Below are positions 49,685 to 61,600 of a DNA stretch of 64,000 nt, piece after piece. Positions within the stretch are counted from its first letter, which is position 1. Each line of letters begins with the position of its first letter. This DNA comes from Palaemon carinicauda (Eukaryota > Arthropoda > Malacostraca > Decapoda > Palaemonidae). Location of the stretch: assembly GCF_036898095.1 (NCBI RefSeq), contig NC_090729.1:73801683-73865682 (forward strand), in the 5' to 3' direction. The notes below the pieces were generated by a model. The model made no database searches. It was given only the letters and a program-made list of their open reading frames with translations, and was not told the origin of the DNA. The position numbers and the translations under genes were made by a program.

Positions 49685-50248
49685 ATGGCTTTTAAAATTT
49701 TAGGTGCAATTCTCGACAGCACATTTACTTTTGAGAAACACATTAAGTCTGTGTATTCTTCAATTGCACAAAAAATTGGCTTATTGAGAAAGTCTTTCAA
49801 GATTTTTGGTGATCAATCTATTCTGAAAAAGTGTTTAATTTCCTTCATTTTACCTCGTTTCGAGTATTGTTCTACTGTCTGGTCTTCAGTTCCTGATTCT
49901 CATAATTTGTTGGACAGAAACTTATGGTCTATTAAATTTCTCATCCCTGATCTATATATTAATCTTTGGTACTGTCGTTCAATTAGTTCATTATGCATGT
50001 TGCATAAGATTTTTTTATAATTCTGACCATCTTTACATTCAGATCTTCACGGACACTTCCATCCTGTAGTTAATTCTAATAGTCAGGCCTTCTCCATCAT
50101 GAGGATCAATACTACACAGTACTCTAGAAGTTTTATTCCAGCGGTGACCAAGTTGTTGAATGATCTTCCTAATCAGGTAGCTGAATCAGTAGAACTTCAA
50201 AAGTTCAAACTCGCAGCAAATGTTTTTATGTTGAACAGGCTTATATAA
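49685..50248 (+). pseudogene. Non-LTR retrotransposon reverse transcriptase, C-terminal fragment
   Basis: The reading FKILGAILDSTFTFEKHI, SFILPRFEYCSTVW and DSHNLLDRNLWSIKFLIPDL matches the region after the RT catalytic core in Jockey/CR1-type LINE proteins (the LGV-LD-FEKHI and FILP-FEYCS-VWS pattern). A small insertion in a T run near 50010 shifts the frame. After it the reading continues through TTQYSRSFIPAVTKLLNDLP and ends at TAA 50246-50248. The fragment is 5' truncated, as is usual for LINE insertions. It lies opposite to the snurportin-1 sense, in presumed intron. Confidence 0.75.
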
Positions 50249-50625
50249 GTCCCTTTAGAGTTTATATATCTCTGCCCTTGCTATCCACCCTCAGGTTTCC
50301 TTCTTGTCCCTGTTCACATACTTAACCTACTTTTTGTACACATTCCTTTTGTGGTTTTTGGCTGACTACTCTTTGACACCATGTTTCGGATTCTTTTTTT
50401 TTTTTAATTTTTCAGTTTCCACTTTTTTAAATCTTTCAACTTCTGCTTTATATTTCATCCTTCACCATAAAATCTATTCTGTAAGCATGCCTGACCTTGT
50501 ATAACCGTAATATTTTTTTTTAGGCAATATAATATCATCAGAATAAAAGGAAACTTAATTATCAACTTTTCCTACACGGCTTATTTCATAAGAAGCTGTC
50601 CCTGCTTTGGTGGGATTCAAATATG

Positions 50626-50985
50626 ACAAATTCGGAGATAATTTGTATTTTTCCTAACCATACAAACCTTAGCTATTTACATTGGGTTTACTTTTGGCGT
50701 AGCTGAAATTGACGAGCCATTAGATTTTAACGAGGGTTTACTACCCCGCGCTAGTTAGCAGGGGTAGGGGGAGGGGTAGCTGGCTACCCCTCCCCCCTCA
50801 CACACCGGTGAAATGTCTCACTTCACTTAAGAGGTAGGACTTGACTTGGGGGACAGGGCTGGCGGGCAAATATGTGTAAATAGCTAAGGTTTGTATGGTT
50901 AGGAAAAATACAAATTATCTCCGAATATGTCATTTGTTCCATAACCGAAATACAAACCACGCTATTTACATTGGGTGACTAACCC
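50626..50985 (-). repeat. 3' inverted terminal repeat plus ICR, DIRS-B
   Basis: The outer 50 bases (50631-50680) reappear as an exact or near-exact inverted copy at 50875-50925. They are followed by the outer sequence of the 5' terminus up to about 50985. Confidence 0.8.
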
Positions 50986-52349
50986 CTTAGGAAGGGTGGA
51001 AAGTCCCCAGCCATACTGACTTTGGCTTACCCGGGGACTCAGAATCCGAGTGAGTCGCACTCGAGAAAAGGAGTCCCTGCACCTCACAAGTTTCTTGCTC
51101 CGCAAGGAAACGTGTGGCCTACATAAGCTTGTGCGTGAAGGAAGAAAGTGTGACCCATCCTAGGCAGTTGACCTGGAGTTCCAGAAGGAACTCTGGGTTA
51201 GGACGTTCCCAATACCACCTCGTCAGGGTATGGGGGACGCACCAGTATTGTCTCAATACTCGGAACACAAGGAAGCATGGTTTACCTGCAGAGGTTTGAG
51301 GTCAGCTATGCAGAGACCAGGATGCTGCTTCCCCAGTAGAGGGAACGATGAAGAAAGTAAGGGCCAGACATACTTCTTTCATTTATGCAGTCTAAAACCT
51401 GGTAACAATGCCCTCAACCATCCTCAACCTTCTGCTACCTGTCCAAAAAGGAGCCTGAGGTTAGACCAACTGTTGTGTAGCCACCACAGAGCGATAGAAA
51501 CGTATCGATACCCCTGTGGGTCAAGTCCTGCAGGAAGCGGGCTGCGAAGGTCATTAGACGCTTCCAGACTCCAGCTTGTAGCACCTGCGTCACAGAGTAG
51601 TTTTACTCGAAGGCGAGGGACGTTGCTATGTATCCGACATCGTGCTGTAGGGCGACGTGACGGGGGAGGGTCTGGATTCAGGTCGAGATGAATGCCCTTG
51701 AGTTCGAGCTGATAAGGTATACTAGTGACTCTCCCCTGTGTCCTTCCTGTGCTCCCAAACCGGCTTGCACGTGAGGACAAACTGCAGCTGTTCTCAAAGA
51801 TAACCCCTCAGTTCCTTTTCTGGCAAGAAGGAGAAGGTCTGGGTCATCTGATACAGAACGGAGGCTCGAAATCTTGAAGGAGTCGAACCGAAAATTCGAG
51901 ACTCCAAGATTCTGAGTCTAGAAAACAACTCAGGAGCGAACCTGAAAGTTGCCTCCCCCTATTCCCTTGAAAGGGCAGAGTCGTACGAGACCATGAAGAT
52001 TGCTTACACCCTGGCCGAGGCCAGAGTGAGCAGGAGCACCGTCCCCCAAGACGGATTACGATCAGAGGCCTGACGTAATGGTTCTTGAGAAGATCTCTAA
52101 AGGGACTAAAGAGTCCGAACCATGCTCCAAGGAGGAGGTCTCACTCCGACTGGGGCAGGTACGATCGTAGCTTCGCATGAGCGAAGAAAGATCTCGCGGG
52201 AAGGAAAAGTCTATTCCTTTCAGCCTGAAGGCCAGGGAAAGGCTGAGCGATAGGTTTCACTGCCGAGAGCGGAAAAAAGTTTCCTCCCACCGAAAAGCAA
52301 TAACTCCCGTATTGCTGGAGCAGAGGCCTCAAGGTAGGAAGTATCTCTC

Positions 52350-53350
52350 CCACGACACCAACCACAGAAGACTCTCCACTTCGCCTGGTAGACCCCTGCG
52401 GATGACTATCGCAGGTGACGCGACCTCCGCTCCGCGACTGTTGCGGGATGTCTCTTTTTGAGGCGGCGGCGTAGTGTCTCCAGGCGTGAAGCCGAAGCGA
52501 TGCAACGGCTTGTGAAAGATGTTGTAGCGTGGTTGTTTGAGTAGCCTGTGTCGTGGAAGAAGCTCTCCCGGGAGCTCCGTCAGGGGATGCAGAGGGTCCG
52601 GAAACCGTTCTGCGTATGGTCGCAGCGGAGCTCTCAGGGCCATCGAAAAGTTGACAGACAACCTGGTTTTGTTGAGACCCCTTCTCAACAGACAACAATG
52701 GTAAGAAGACGTAGGTGTCGATGTTGTCCCACCGTCACCGGAAAGCATCTTGCCAAAGAGTCTTGGGGTCTGAGATTGGGGGGAATAACAGCGGAAGCTT
52801 GAAGTTCCAGGCTGTCGTGATCAGGTCCCCCAGGCCAGGACTTGCTGGTTACTAGAGGCCAAAGACCCCCAGATACTCTCTATCTGTGAGGCTCTGCTCA
52901 GATTGTCGGAGAGAACATTCCTCTGCCCGGAATGAGCGAGCTGATAGTGGTATTGAGAGGACTTCGGATCATCTCAGTATCTCTACTGCAAGATGCGAAA
53001 GTATGAAAATGCGCCTCCTTGAAGGTTGGAATACGCCAGTACCATGAAGTGGTCGCGCTCGGAGCGACTCAGCAGGATCTGTAGGATCTGTATAAGGGCC
53101 AGACTACGGCCTCTAAGCCCACCTGAATGATGAGGAGGTACCCTTCAGGTCCTGACCATAGGCCTGAACCGGAACATGCCCCCCCCCCACCCCCCTCTTT
53201 GACGAGTCCGAGAACAGCATCAAATGTGGGGGAAAGGACGAGAATATCCACTCCTATCAAGAGGTTCCATAGGTCAACCCCCATTGCAGGTCTAAACGTT
53301 CCACTGGTCCCAGAGGGGCCAGAAAGTCCTGTTAATCGTTGCTTTGATAC
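52350..53350 (-). pseudogene. DIRS-B RNase H to recombinase region, heavily decayed
   Basis: Only short conserved stretches survive, in changing frames. Near 52840-52930 the reading GQRNVLSDNLSRASQIESIW fits the RNase H end motif (RNVLAD-LSR, then eW). Near 52690-52740 WDNIDTYVFLPL fits the DA-x-WD-x-YAFPP box that follows RNase H in DIRS elements. Near 52470-52560 LRLHAWRHYAAASKRD and then STRRSGESS fit the linker and start of a tyrosine recombinase. A GWGG-containing RNase H start appears near 53170. The order is right for a DIRS polyprotein. No RT YxDD box and no recombinase catalytic residues were found, so much is lost or unrecognisable. Confidence 0.5.
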
Positions 53351-54539
53351 CACCGGAGCTTGGGCTGCCTCACAGGGAACTTATCCTGAGGCGAACGTTC
53401 GGGATTTTAGACGGGTCAATGAGGAAAAGAGACCCAGGAAACGTTCCAAGGTAGGGCTGAAAGCTCTGCTTGACTGAGAACAGGTACTGCGACCCTCCTC
53501 AGCCTTGCCACAGTCAACTGAAGGGAAGGCTCGGAGGAGGAGTCAATATCATGGCTAGATACTCCAGAGGTTGAGGCAGAGGTAGAGAAGGCTCCAAGCA
53601 AATTACCATGATCCCTCACTCTTGGTAAAGTCCCGGAAGCTTGCCCCGGTGTTGAAGAAGGTCGAACCCGAGACTACTGGAGATGGTCAGACCTCCAAAA
53701 AGCGAAGGAGGCGGAATCCTGCTCCTGAACGGCCATGAGGAAAGCAGGGAGAGTTCTCTGGTGAAAAACCTGCGATGCCGCAGCGGGATCGCCACACCGC
53801 ATCTTAAGCAGGAACACCTGTAGTCTAGGCTGAATTCCAAGAGCTTCCTGGAAGATGGATGGAATGGAACCTGGAAGTACCTGTCCTTCCGATCCAGGGC
53901 ATAAGGAGTCCTGCAGTCTCATTACCGGTCTGATCGACTCTGTTGTTCCACGCTGGACGAAGTTTGTTCGACAAACTTGATCAGAGCCGAGAGGTCGATG
54001 ACGGAACTCCCGCCTCAGATGCTTTCCTATGAGAAAGGATCGACTGAAGAAGCCGGGGGGGAGGGGGGGAAGCCGTCGACGACCCTATGGAGGACCTTCT
54101 CCTAAGGCATGGATCCTTCTGCCCAAACGGGCAAACCTCTTGCCGACCCCAAGGCATAGAGGCTCAGTGACACTGGATTCGCTGACAGTGACGGAGAGAT
54201 GGTAAGAGCAAGGCGCGATATCCTTGGCTGATCACGGAGATCGTGCAGGAATCGGCATCGGGAAGCTGTTATCCGGACGAGTAACCTAAGGCATCCCCCA
54301 GCGTGAGACCTGCAAGGGGGATTGCCAATTTTAGAGTTTGTGAACTCTGCCGCTCCCTCTAGGATTATGCCTCCCCGGGAGAGCCTCCCGTGCTACCTGT
54401 CCCTGACAGGAGGGGACTGCTATTGTACACCTTGTCTTAGCTGCAGTAGCCGGTCCGATAACTTAGGCTGACGAGGCTGAATGAAGAGGCGTCGGAGTCC
54501 TGCAGGGTCTGGAAGTAAGCGCCTTGGAGGAGTGAAAAC

Positions 54540-55131
54540 GGAATTAGACTTCCTTTGCACAACAGCTGTCCATGTCTCTGTCTTTGGGCTCAAACAAGCT
54601 CTTCCCAAGGATGGAAGAGTGTCTGAGCTTGTCGACATCCACGGATGAGACACCCGAGAGGAAGCCCTCGGTCACTGCGTCTAGATGCTCCAGCATCGAG
54701 TTTGCCCGCAAGTTCGAAACTTGGTGACGGAACGCAAAGGTGCTTGAGCCCGAGAGGAGGAAAGTACCCATGATCTTCCTGGAGCTTCCTTGTACAAAAC
54801 CTCGGGTCACAACCGAGGAGGGAAAGGACCTGGTAAGCCCCTTCCACGAGATGGAGAAGAGGAAGGGCTAAACCAGTCACCCCTTGCCCGACGGAGAAAT
54901 CTCGAAAGGAAAACTCCCTGGCAAGACCCTTCCAGGGAATGACGAGGAGAAAGGGCTAACCCAGGTTCTGGAAAGAAGAATGTTGCTCAGACCTCCCTGA
55001 AGATTCTTCCTACTCTTGCACGTGTCATGCTCTGCGTTTACGGGGTGAAGACCGTGTTCTGGAAATACGCGCTCCAGAAGACTCGCCAGGCTGGCCGTGT
55101 TGCGAAACCCCGACGGGAATCGTAGTCGCAA
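54540..55131 (-). pseudogene. DIRS-B gag-like region
   Basis: The clearest part is FRHQVSNLRANSMLEHLDAV followed by LRHSSILGKSLFEPK (54600-54730). The pattern LRAN-x-LLE-x-DAV then LR then LF-x-P is, to my recollection, typical of gag-like proteins in arthropod DIRS-type elements. Frames shift several times. Upstream (higher coordinates) the same strand reads Arg-Ser-Pro-rich repeats, which could be the basic N-terminal part of the same protein. Confidence 0.45.
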
Positions 55132-55549
55132 TCGCCTTGGCGCTCGCGCGATGGTAAATCAATGGTTCGCGCGTGGCCGAACGTGGAAGCACCCGTGCGC
55201 GGGAACGCAGGAGCGCAGGAGGGCGAGCGTGGTTGGAAGGGCGAGAGCTGGCGGTCGGAATCCGATAGTTCACAGGCGAGCGATGACCCATAGGCAAGCA
55301 ATGACTACTGCAGGAATCGAGCCGGCGCTCACGCGATGGAACACCGTTGGTTCGCGAGTGGGCGAACAATGGAGCGCATGTGCGCGGGTGCGCATGCGCG
55401 TAGGCGCGCGGGCATGTGGGCGCGCGGACACGTGGGCGTGTGGGAGCGCAGGCACGTGGGAGCGCGGGCGAGCGCAGGCGGTCGGGAGACCGATGGCGCG
55501 TAGGCGGGCGATGGCGCATTGACGAGCGTTGGCGCGTGTTGACGAGCGA

Positions 55550-55710
55550 TGGCGCGTCTTGGCGAGCGACGGCCCGTCGGCGAGCGACGGCGCGTCGGCG
55601 AGCGTCGGCGAGCGACGGCAAGCGACGGCCAGCGACGGCGAGCGACGGCCAGCGACGGCCAGCGACGGCGAGCGACGGCCAGCGACGGCAAGCGACGGCG
55701 CTTCGGCGAG
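55550..55710. repeat. 10-base GC-rich minisatellite
   Basis: About ten consecutive units of the type GGCSAGCGAC (55600-55710), preceded by more degenerate units. Because 10 is not a multiple of three, all frames read a ten-residue cycle and are open, which produces several artificial ORFs on both strands. Confidence 0.9.
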
Positions 55711-56515
55711 CGGTGGTGCGTTAACAAAACGCTAGCGCGCAGGCAAAGAATCGCACGGGCGCGTAGGAGATCGCTGATGCGTAAGAGACTAGGGATGGTT
55801 AGCGCGCATCGCGCTAATCAGAAGGCGCGCAGGTGCATCAGGAAGGAGAGCGCTGATGCGAGCTGTCAATCAGGCGATCCTGGAGGGTAAGGAAAAACCG
55901 TTGGTGCCCATTGGTGCGTGGCAGGAAAGGGCGCGCAGATGTGCGCTGGCGATTGAAGAAAGCTGGCGCACAGAAGTAAAGGTGAGCGCTGGCGAGCAGG
56001 AGGAAGTTCTACGGCAAGACTCAGCTACCGGAGATCGTGGTCCACAGCAGGCAAGCGCTAGATCGCTACTGATGGTGTCCAGGGGACCTGTAACGCGTGG
56101 AAGATCGATGGCAATCGTCGACGCGCAGGAGATCGCTGACAAGCAGGCGAACGTTGACGCGTCAGTGGTCGCCGGCGAGCTGGTGAGCAGAAGGGCGATG
56201 CATGGAATCCTGTACGTAGAGTAGCTTAGAAGCACGCGTAGGCGACCGCGAGCGTTGCTGCGCTGAAGCAGGCTGACGAGCCGGATCGCGAGGGCGAGGA
56301 GAAGAAGAATCCTTGTCCAAGACCTGAACCGAAGTTCTAGGTTGTGCGGGCGAACGTGGGCGCACAGGGCGCGTATCAGGAACTGGAAGCGCAGGTGCGC
56401 TCTGACGGGCAGGAGATCTAGAGCGCTCAGGAGACCGATGGCGCGCAGGGCGCACAACAGGAACAGCAGGATGTTCAGAGTCCTCAGGAGGACGCTGGCG
56501 AGCAGTGGGGCGATG

Positions 56516-56610
56516 ATCATCAGGAGAGCGCTGACGAACAGGAGAGCGCTGGCGAACAGGAGAGCGCTAGCGATCAGGAGAACGCTGACAAGCAGGAGAG
56601 CGCCTGTGCG
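56516..56610. repeat. 18-base minisatellite encoding a basic hexapeptide on the minus strand
   Basis: Five units of CAGGAGAGCGCTGACGAA type. On the minus strand each reads QRSPVR-like, with one stop. Decayed versions (GCGCAGG...GCGCTGGCG) extend back to about 55100. Confidence 0.8.
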
Positions 56611-56944
56611 CTAACACTGCAGAAGGGCGCGCAGGGGAACCCTGACACGCAAGGGAAGCACCCAATTCATGGGAGGCAACCCTTTGCCCCGAAGGGACCG
56701 TTGCCCGTCGGATGACGAGGTCAGACTGCTGTCCATCTGCACCAGGGGCGGAAGGTCAGGAAGGCGTTGGAGATCGATCCCCGGAGAGATCTAAGGAGGA
56801 AGGAGCTGCAGGCTGCATATGGAGAAGATTCAAAAAGGCGCCTCTTAGCACCCTTATAGGGAGACGGGAGGCCCTTACGACGTAGCGGACGGTGAGCCTT
56901 ACGGCGAAGGCGGCCAACAGCAACAACAGCAGAAGCGTCCTCCA

Positions 56945-57240
56945 AAGAGGAGTCTCTATGAGTGTACTCCCTCGCGAACGAAAGAGAAACACTTCGTAGA
57001 AGAGAAGGGTCAGCCAGTGACCTAAAAGAGCAATCCTCCGAAGAGGAGTCTCTATGAGTGTACTCCCTCGCGAACGAAAGAGAAACACTTCGTAGAAGAG
57101 AAGGGTCAGCCAGTGACCTAAAAAGAGCAATCCTCCGAAGAGGAGTCTCTATGAGTGTACTCCCTCGCGAACGAAAGAGAAACACTTTGTAGAAGAGAAG
57201 GGTCAGCCAGTGACCTAAAAAGAGCAATCCTCCGAAGAGG
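56945..57240. repeat. 96/97-base tandem repeat, three units
   Basis: Units starting at about 56951, 57047 and 57144 share AGTCTCTATGAGTGTACTCC and the following 75 bases with almost no change. They lie in the presumed 5' leader or early gag of DIRS-B. Confidence 0.93.
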
Positions 57241-58214
57241 GGCTCCTGCAGTTGCCCAGACCCTTGAGCGTAACTGCATGTGGGACCGCTCAGCACCAAG
57301 AGCATAGTCGCACGAAATAAAGGCAAGAGGAGATCCCCCAAAAGGGAAAAAAACTCAAGCCTGGACAGGAAAACTTCCCTCGGAAGGAAAGTTACCCACC
57401 TAAGGAGGCGAGCCTCCTGCGTATTCTAAAATGAACAAGAGAGCTGTCAATCGTCACGGGAGTACTTCCAGAAGAAGGAGACACCCCCCTGACGAAGATC
57501 TATAGGGGAGGCAGCAACAGCAGAATCCCCAGGCCTCAACAAGACAGCTCACTCCGTTGTCACATTACAGAAACGAACTAGATCGGTAACTGTGAAAAAT
57601 AAAAACAAAAATCATTAGTAAACATTCATTCCCCCGGGAAGATTCCGAAGAAGAATACTGAGGGAAAAGAACACAAGAATTACACAACAGGCACGTGCCC
57701 TCACAACCACTTACACTCACGGAAGGAGAGCTGTAACCAACACAGAATTATAACAATTATAATTATGTAATTTAAAAATGAATGAACACTAAATAAAGAA
57801 TGAAAACCCCGAAAGGAATCGTTCTACAAAAGCTGAAAAATCAACAAATAAAATTAGATTCATAAACTAATTGAGACACAACGTACAGCGTAGCAACCCC
57901 ACACACACGGGAAGGAAGCCACTCAGACGTAGTAAAGGTAACGTAGTAAAGGGTGAACGACCTCAAAAGAGAGAGAGAGAAAGACCGTAGTCAAACTCGA
58001 TCGCGACCCATGAAATTACACCGTGGTGGCCTAACTGCCTAGGGCTCCACGGAGATATCGTACACTACACACACAAGCACGAACTCTGAAAAGGAAACTT
58101 ACTGATTTCTATAATCAAATATCCACATGAACACAAAATTTTGTTTACATATATATTGAGTAAAAGAAAAGTAAGTGATTAAGTAAAGACAAAACAAATA
58201 ATGGCTGCCAAGCG
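57241..58214 (-). other. DIRS-B presumed 5' leader
   Basis: No supported gene. The sequence becomes AT-richer towards 58214 and leads into the 5' terminal repeat. Confidence 0.45.
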
Positions 58215-58445
58215 AGGACGAAGACAGGCACGTCTGTCCGTCCATCGTCCGAGCCAAAAGTGAAGTGAGACATTTCACCGGTGTGTGAGGGGGGGAGGGG
58301 TAGCAAGCTATCCCTCCACCTACCCCTGCTAACTAGCGCGGGGTAGTAAACCCTCGTTAAAATCTAATGGCTCGTCAATTTTAGCTACGGCGAAAGTAAA
58401 CCCAATGTAAATAGCGTGGTTTGTATTTCGGTTATGGAACAAATG
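58215..58445 (-). repeat. 5' inverted terminal repeat, DIRS-B
   Basis: Reverse complement of 50680-50850 (shared CACACACCGGTGAAATGTCT, TTAGATTTTAACGAGGGTTT). The outer edge is CGGTTATGGAACAAATG. Confidence 0.8.
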
Positions 58446-58912
58446 TAAGATTGTAGCAGGTCAACCGATAATCCTTCCTAGACTCCAATACCTTTCTCAC
58501 AAAGACAATGAGGCTGTAGACACTTAAGCCTGATTGAGGGTCGAAGTCCCAACCCACGGAATAAAATTTAGAGGTTTCCATCAGGTTACCACAACCCTAC
58601 ACATGAGAATATCTCAAATTTACATGAGAAGGATGCATTTCTGGCTTCAGCTGGATATTCTATATTCATTCATTTCTGGCCAGCTTGTAAGACCAAACCT
58701 GGTAAAAGAGGATCTTAAATGTGACGTAAGTAATACAGCACACACTAACGTTAAAATTACAACAATCAAACTTTAATTTCAGTATCAACTGAAAATTTTT
58801 TTGGGGAAAATTTGACCCATGATACTTTCAATATATTGCAAATACAATACTATAAAAATACAATGAAATTATAAGAGCTTTGATCGATTCATATCATTCA
58901 AACATGAGAAAT
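58446..58912. other. Sequence between two DIRS-B insertions
   Basis: About 470 bases with no repeat or exon recognised. Presumed host intron or intergenic DNA. Confidence 0.5.
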
Positions 58913-59100
58913 TCGTATATGATTTGTATTTTTCCTAACGAAACCAAAATTTAACTATTTATTAGGAGTATTACTTTCGATGACTTCAAGGAGGACAGGG
59001 TTGGCAGGTAAGTTTGTATAAATAGCTAAAGGTGTGTATAGTTAGGAAAAATACAAATTATCTCCAAATTTGTCATTTGTTCCCTAACTGGAATACAAAA
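58913..59100 (-). mobile_element. DIRS-B 3' terminal remnant
   Basis: Outer end, shortened body, inverted outer end (GTATAGTTAGGAAAAATACA, about 59036) and part of the opposite-terminus sequence (CATTTGTTCCCTAACTGGAA). It is cut at 59100 by the 3' end of DIRS-A copy 4. Confidence 0.7.
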
Positions 59101-59655
59101 TGGATTTTGAGCGAAGCGAAAAATCTATTTTTGGGTGAGATGGCCATGTCGTCCTGATGGAGGTTCCTATAGGGTAGCTTCCTTGGGTATATTACAACTA
59201 CGGCGATATTCCCAGAGAATTTACCTTAAGGTACCCAGAATTCTAACTCCTGGAGCGAATATCCCTAATAAAAGAACCAGGGATATCGCGAAATATCAGA
59301 GGACGTATTCTTGACACGCCACATGGCAATCTGCACCCCGAACAGAGATAACACTTCGAAGGGGTCAATTGGCAAGTAAACGAAAACGAGAAAGAAAAAG
59401 GAGAGCCGCTCGCAAGGCTCTCTCTTCTCCCGTTTCGTAAGCATGCATTGCGCCGCTCATGGCGCCATCTGTATTCCTTGTAGCGATACACGAGGTGCTA
59501 CAGATACTGTATGTAGGGAGGGGACCTACAGCCCTTTCATAGAAAGGGAAGGGCGGGTCCATCAGGAAGACATGGCCATCTCACCCAAAAATAGATTTTT
59601 CGCTTCGCTCAAAATCCGTTTTTTGGGCTCAAGCCATGTCGTCCTGATGGAAGTA
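59101..59655 (-). repeat. 3' inverted terminal repeat plus ICR, DIRS-A copy 4
   Basis: The outer end at 59101-59150 recurs inverted at 59572-59625 (CTCACCCAAAAATAGATTTT). It is followed by TTTTGGGCTCAAGCCATGTC, the 5' outer end. The same order as in copies 2 and 3. Confidence 0.85.
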
Positions 59656-60562
59656 TACCAGAGCATTACTGTATCTGTGGATTCTCAAAACGTGCCGTAC
59701 TCCCGGAGGTATTTCCCCGGTCGACTAGACCTAAAGACCTAAGATGTTACCGTTATACATCTTTTCAATTAACCATAAACCATGTTAGAGCTTCCTGCCC
59801 CCTACAGGGAAGAGTCCTACTAGACTCTGGAAAAGTCTCGAAGAGTACATATACCTATGTATGAATAACAGGCAAGCCAATATAGTGGTCTCACCCTATA
59901 TTATGTAAAGCATAGTTTGTAAAGAACCACTGCGTCAATATGAAATATCGAACAGTTCTCCGTTCAATACTGTATTGGACAAAGGTTTATATCCGAGTAG
60001 GAGGAAACTTGCATATCCGCCACTGTCCCCTTAGGGGATGGAGTCCTCCCGTTAAAGGAAAGCATAAACCAATGCAAAATTAGCTTGCATAAAGGAACAA
60101 TCTATTAGAATTATCCCAGATAAATATACATAGAAAGAATGCTCAATTATTATCAATAAATTGACACAGGTGAAGGAGACGCAAGGTTCGCAAGAACAAA
60201 TTTATTGACAGGCAACAAATAAACAGGTTAACAACAATTATATATATATAAGAGGAGGATAACCAAAAATTTAAGCATAAGCATGATAGTAAACAGAAAC
60301 TTGTTTATCTAAAAGAAAAACATTAGCGCCACTTTTAACATACCGAGGTATCAAAGTTGTAAAAGTCTGTATTACTAATCAGTCACATTAGCATTAGAAA
60401 CGCTCGGCACACATGTCTGCACTTATGCTAGGTTCACCTTTGAAAGTGGAACAGTGAACGTGGGCAACCCGGTGCCCTCACACTTAGTTTGTAGTACAGT
60501 ATGTAACTACACACTCACCCTAGAATTAATCGTCCCAATTAAATCCCCTGTTCCTCGCAGAG

Positions 60563-61600
60563 TTAAACAGCAGGGTTAACGACGCAACCCACTGCTACCA
60601 CAGACCTCTTTAGTTGCTCCACTTGCTTAACATAGTGACGAAAGAACACTCTGGAAGACTTCCAGCCAGTGTATGAACAAAGATGTTCAAAATCCATACA
60701 ATTAAAGAAATTTAAGGATGAGGCAACTTTCCTCGGATCGTGACCTGCGGGTGTACTGTCAGGATCCGCTCTGCGAATAAAATATGTGATTTTCGCCCTG
60801 AGTTGTTTCAGTGATAAATTTGAGCCTGATGTTTCTCCCCTAAATAGTTGACCACCCTTGAAGTCTGAAGTTCTATGAAGATAGACCTTTAGGCATTTTA
60901 CTGGACATAGAGATGCATCTTCTTTCAGAGGGCAGATTCTTCAGGGACCCCACCTGTTGGTGGGTAACTCGTTCTTGGCGAGAAACGTAGGATCCGGAAA
61001 CAGGTTCAGCTCTTCCCCATCCAAGAACTGAACGTGACGTTCCTCTCTCGAGAGGGCTACAATCTCACTAACCCTGGCCCCGGACGCGAGTGCAAATAGG
61101 AAAATAACTTTTTGGGTCAAATCCTTTAGCGCACACTCCTCATTGTTCAACAGTGAAGCGAAATGAAGAAATTTATCTAAAGACCACGAAATGGGCTTCG
61201 GAGGTGCTGAAGGTCTGAGCCTAGCGCAGGCTTTCGGAACTTTATTAAAGATCTCGTTAGCGAGGTCGACCTGGAAGGCATATAGAATAGGTCTTGTCAA
61301 AGCAGACTTACACGTTGAAATCGTGTTAGCTGCCAACCCTTGACCATGGAGGTGGATGAAGAAAGATAAGCAGAAGTCTGTCGAGATCTCCTGCGGATTC
61401 TTCGCCTTGACAAAGGCCACCCATTTTCTCCAAGATGACTCATATTGCCTTCTAGTAGATTTGCACTTATATTCCTCTAGGAAGTCTATGCTGTCTTTCG
61501 AAATCCCGAAACGCTTTCTCATCGCTAGGGAGAGAAAATCATGAGCTGCAGGGTCCGGGTTTTCTGTAATGAAGCGCAGACAGTCGACTTCTGGACTCGC
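60563..61600 (-). pseudogene. Tyrosine recombinase of DIRS-A copy 4, one nonsense codon
   Basis: The recognisable protein runs from EVDCLRFITENPDP (about 61590) through STRRQYESSWRKW and ALASGARVSEIVALSREER (first catalytic Arg). It continues past a stop at 60941-60943, where other copies have Trp in GPW. HDPRKVASS (His and Arg) and GWKSSRVFFRHY (Tyr) follow, with a TAA at 60563-60565. All catalytic residues are present and in one frame apart from that single stop. The frame is open upstream to 62107, overlapping pol in the -1 frame relative to pol, so the start codon is uncertain. Confidence 0.9.

Larger units (their letters stand above)
50626..58445 (-). mobile_element. DIRS family B, 7.8 kb, complete ends, degenerate coding
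   Basis: The 3' end at 50626 (ACAAATTCGGAGATAATTTG) and the 5' end at 58445 (reverse complement CATTTGTTCCATAACCGAAA) enclose inverted terminal repeats. The repeats share a body of about 200 bases (50680-50830 versus 58250-58430). Just inside the 3' repeat lies an ICR (50878-50985). It joins the inverted 3' outer end (AGGAAAAATACAAATTATCT) to the 5' outer end (CATTTGTTCCATAACCGAAA). This is the DIRS terminal layout in a sequence unrelated to family A. Decayed gag, RNase H and recombinase signals lie inside on the minus strand. It is inserted upstream of the snurportin-1 exons, in the same sense as the gene. Confidence 0.75.

Noticed and set aside
55025..55890. Several overlapping GC-rich ORFs of 60-200 codons on both strands
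   Set aside because: They come from the 10-base minisatellite and related GC-rich repeats, which remove stops from every frame. Only the minus-strand basic repeats have a possible gag connection.
58534..58776. 80-codon plus-strand ORF as a gene or a missing snurportin-1 exon
   Set aside because: No similarity to snurportin-1 on either strand, no splice-site support, and a length expected by chance.
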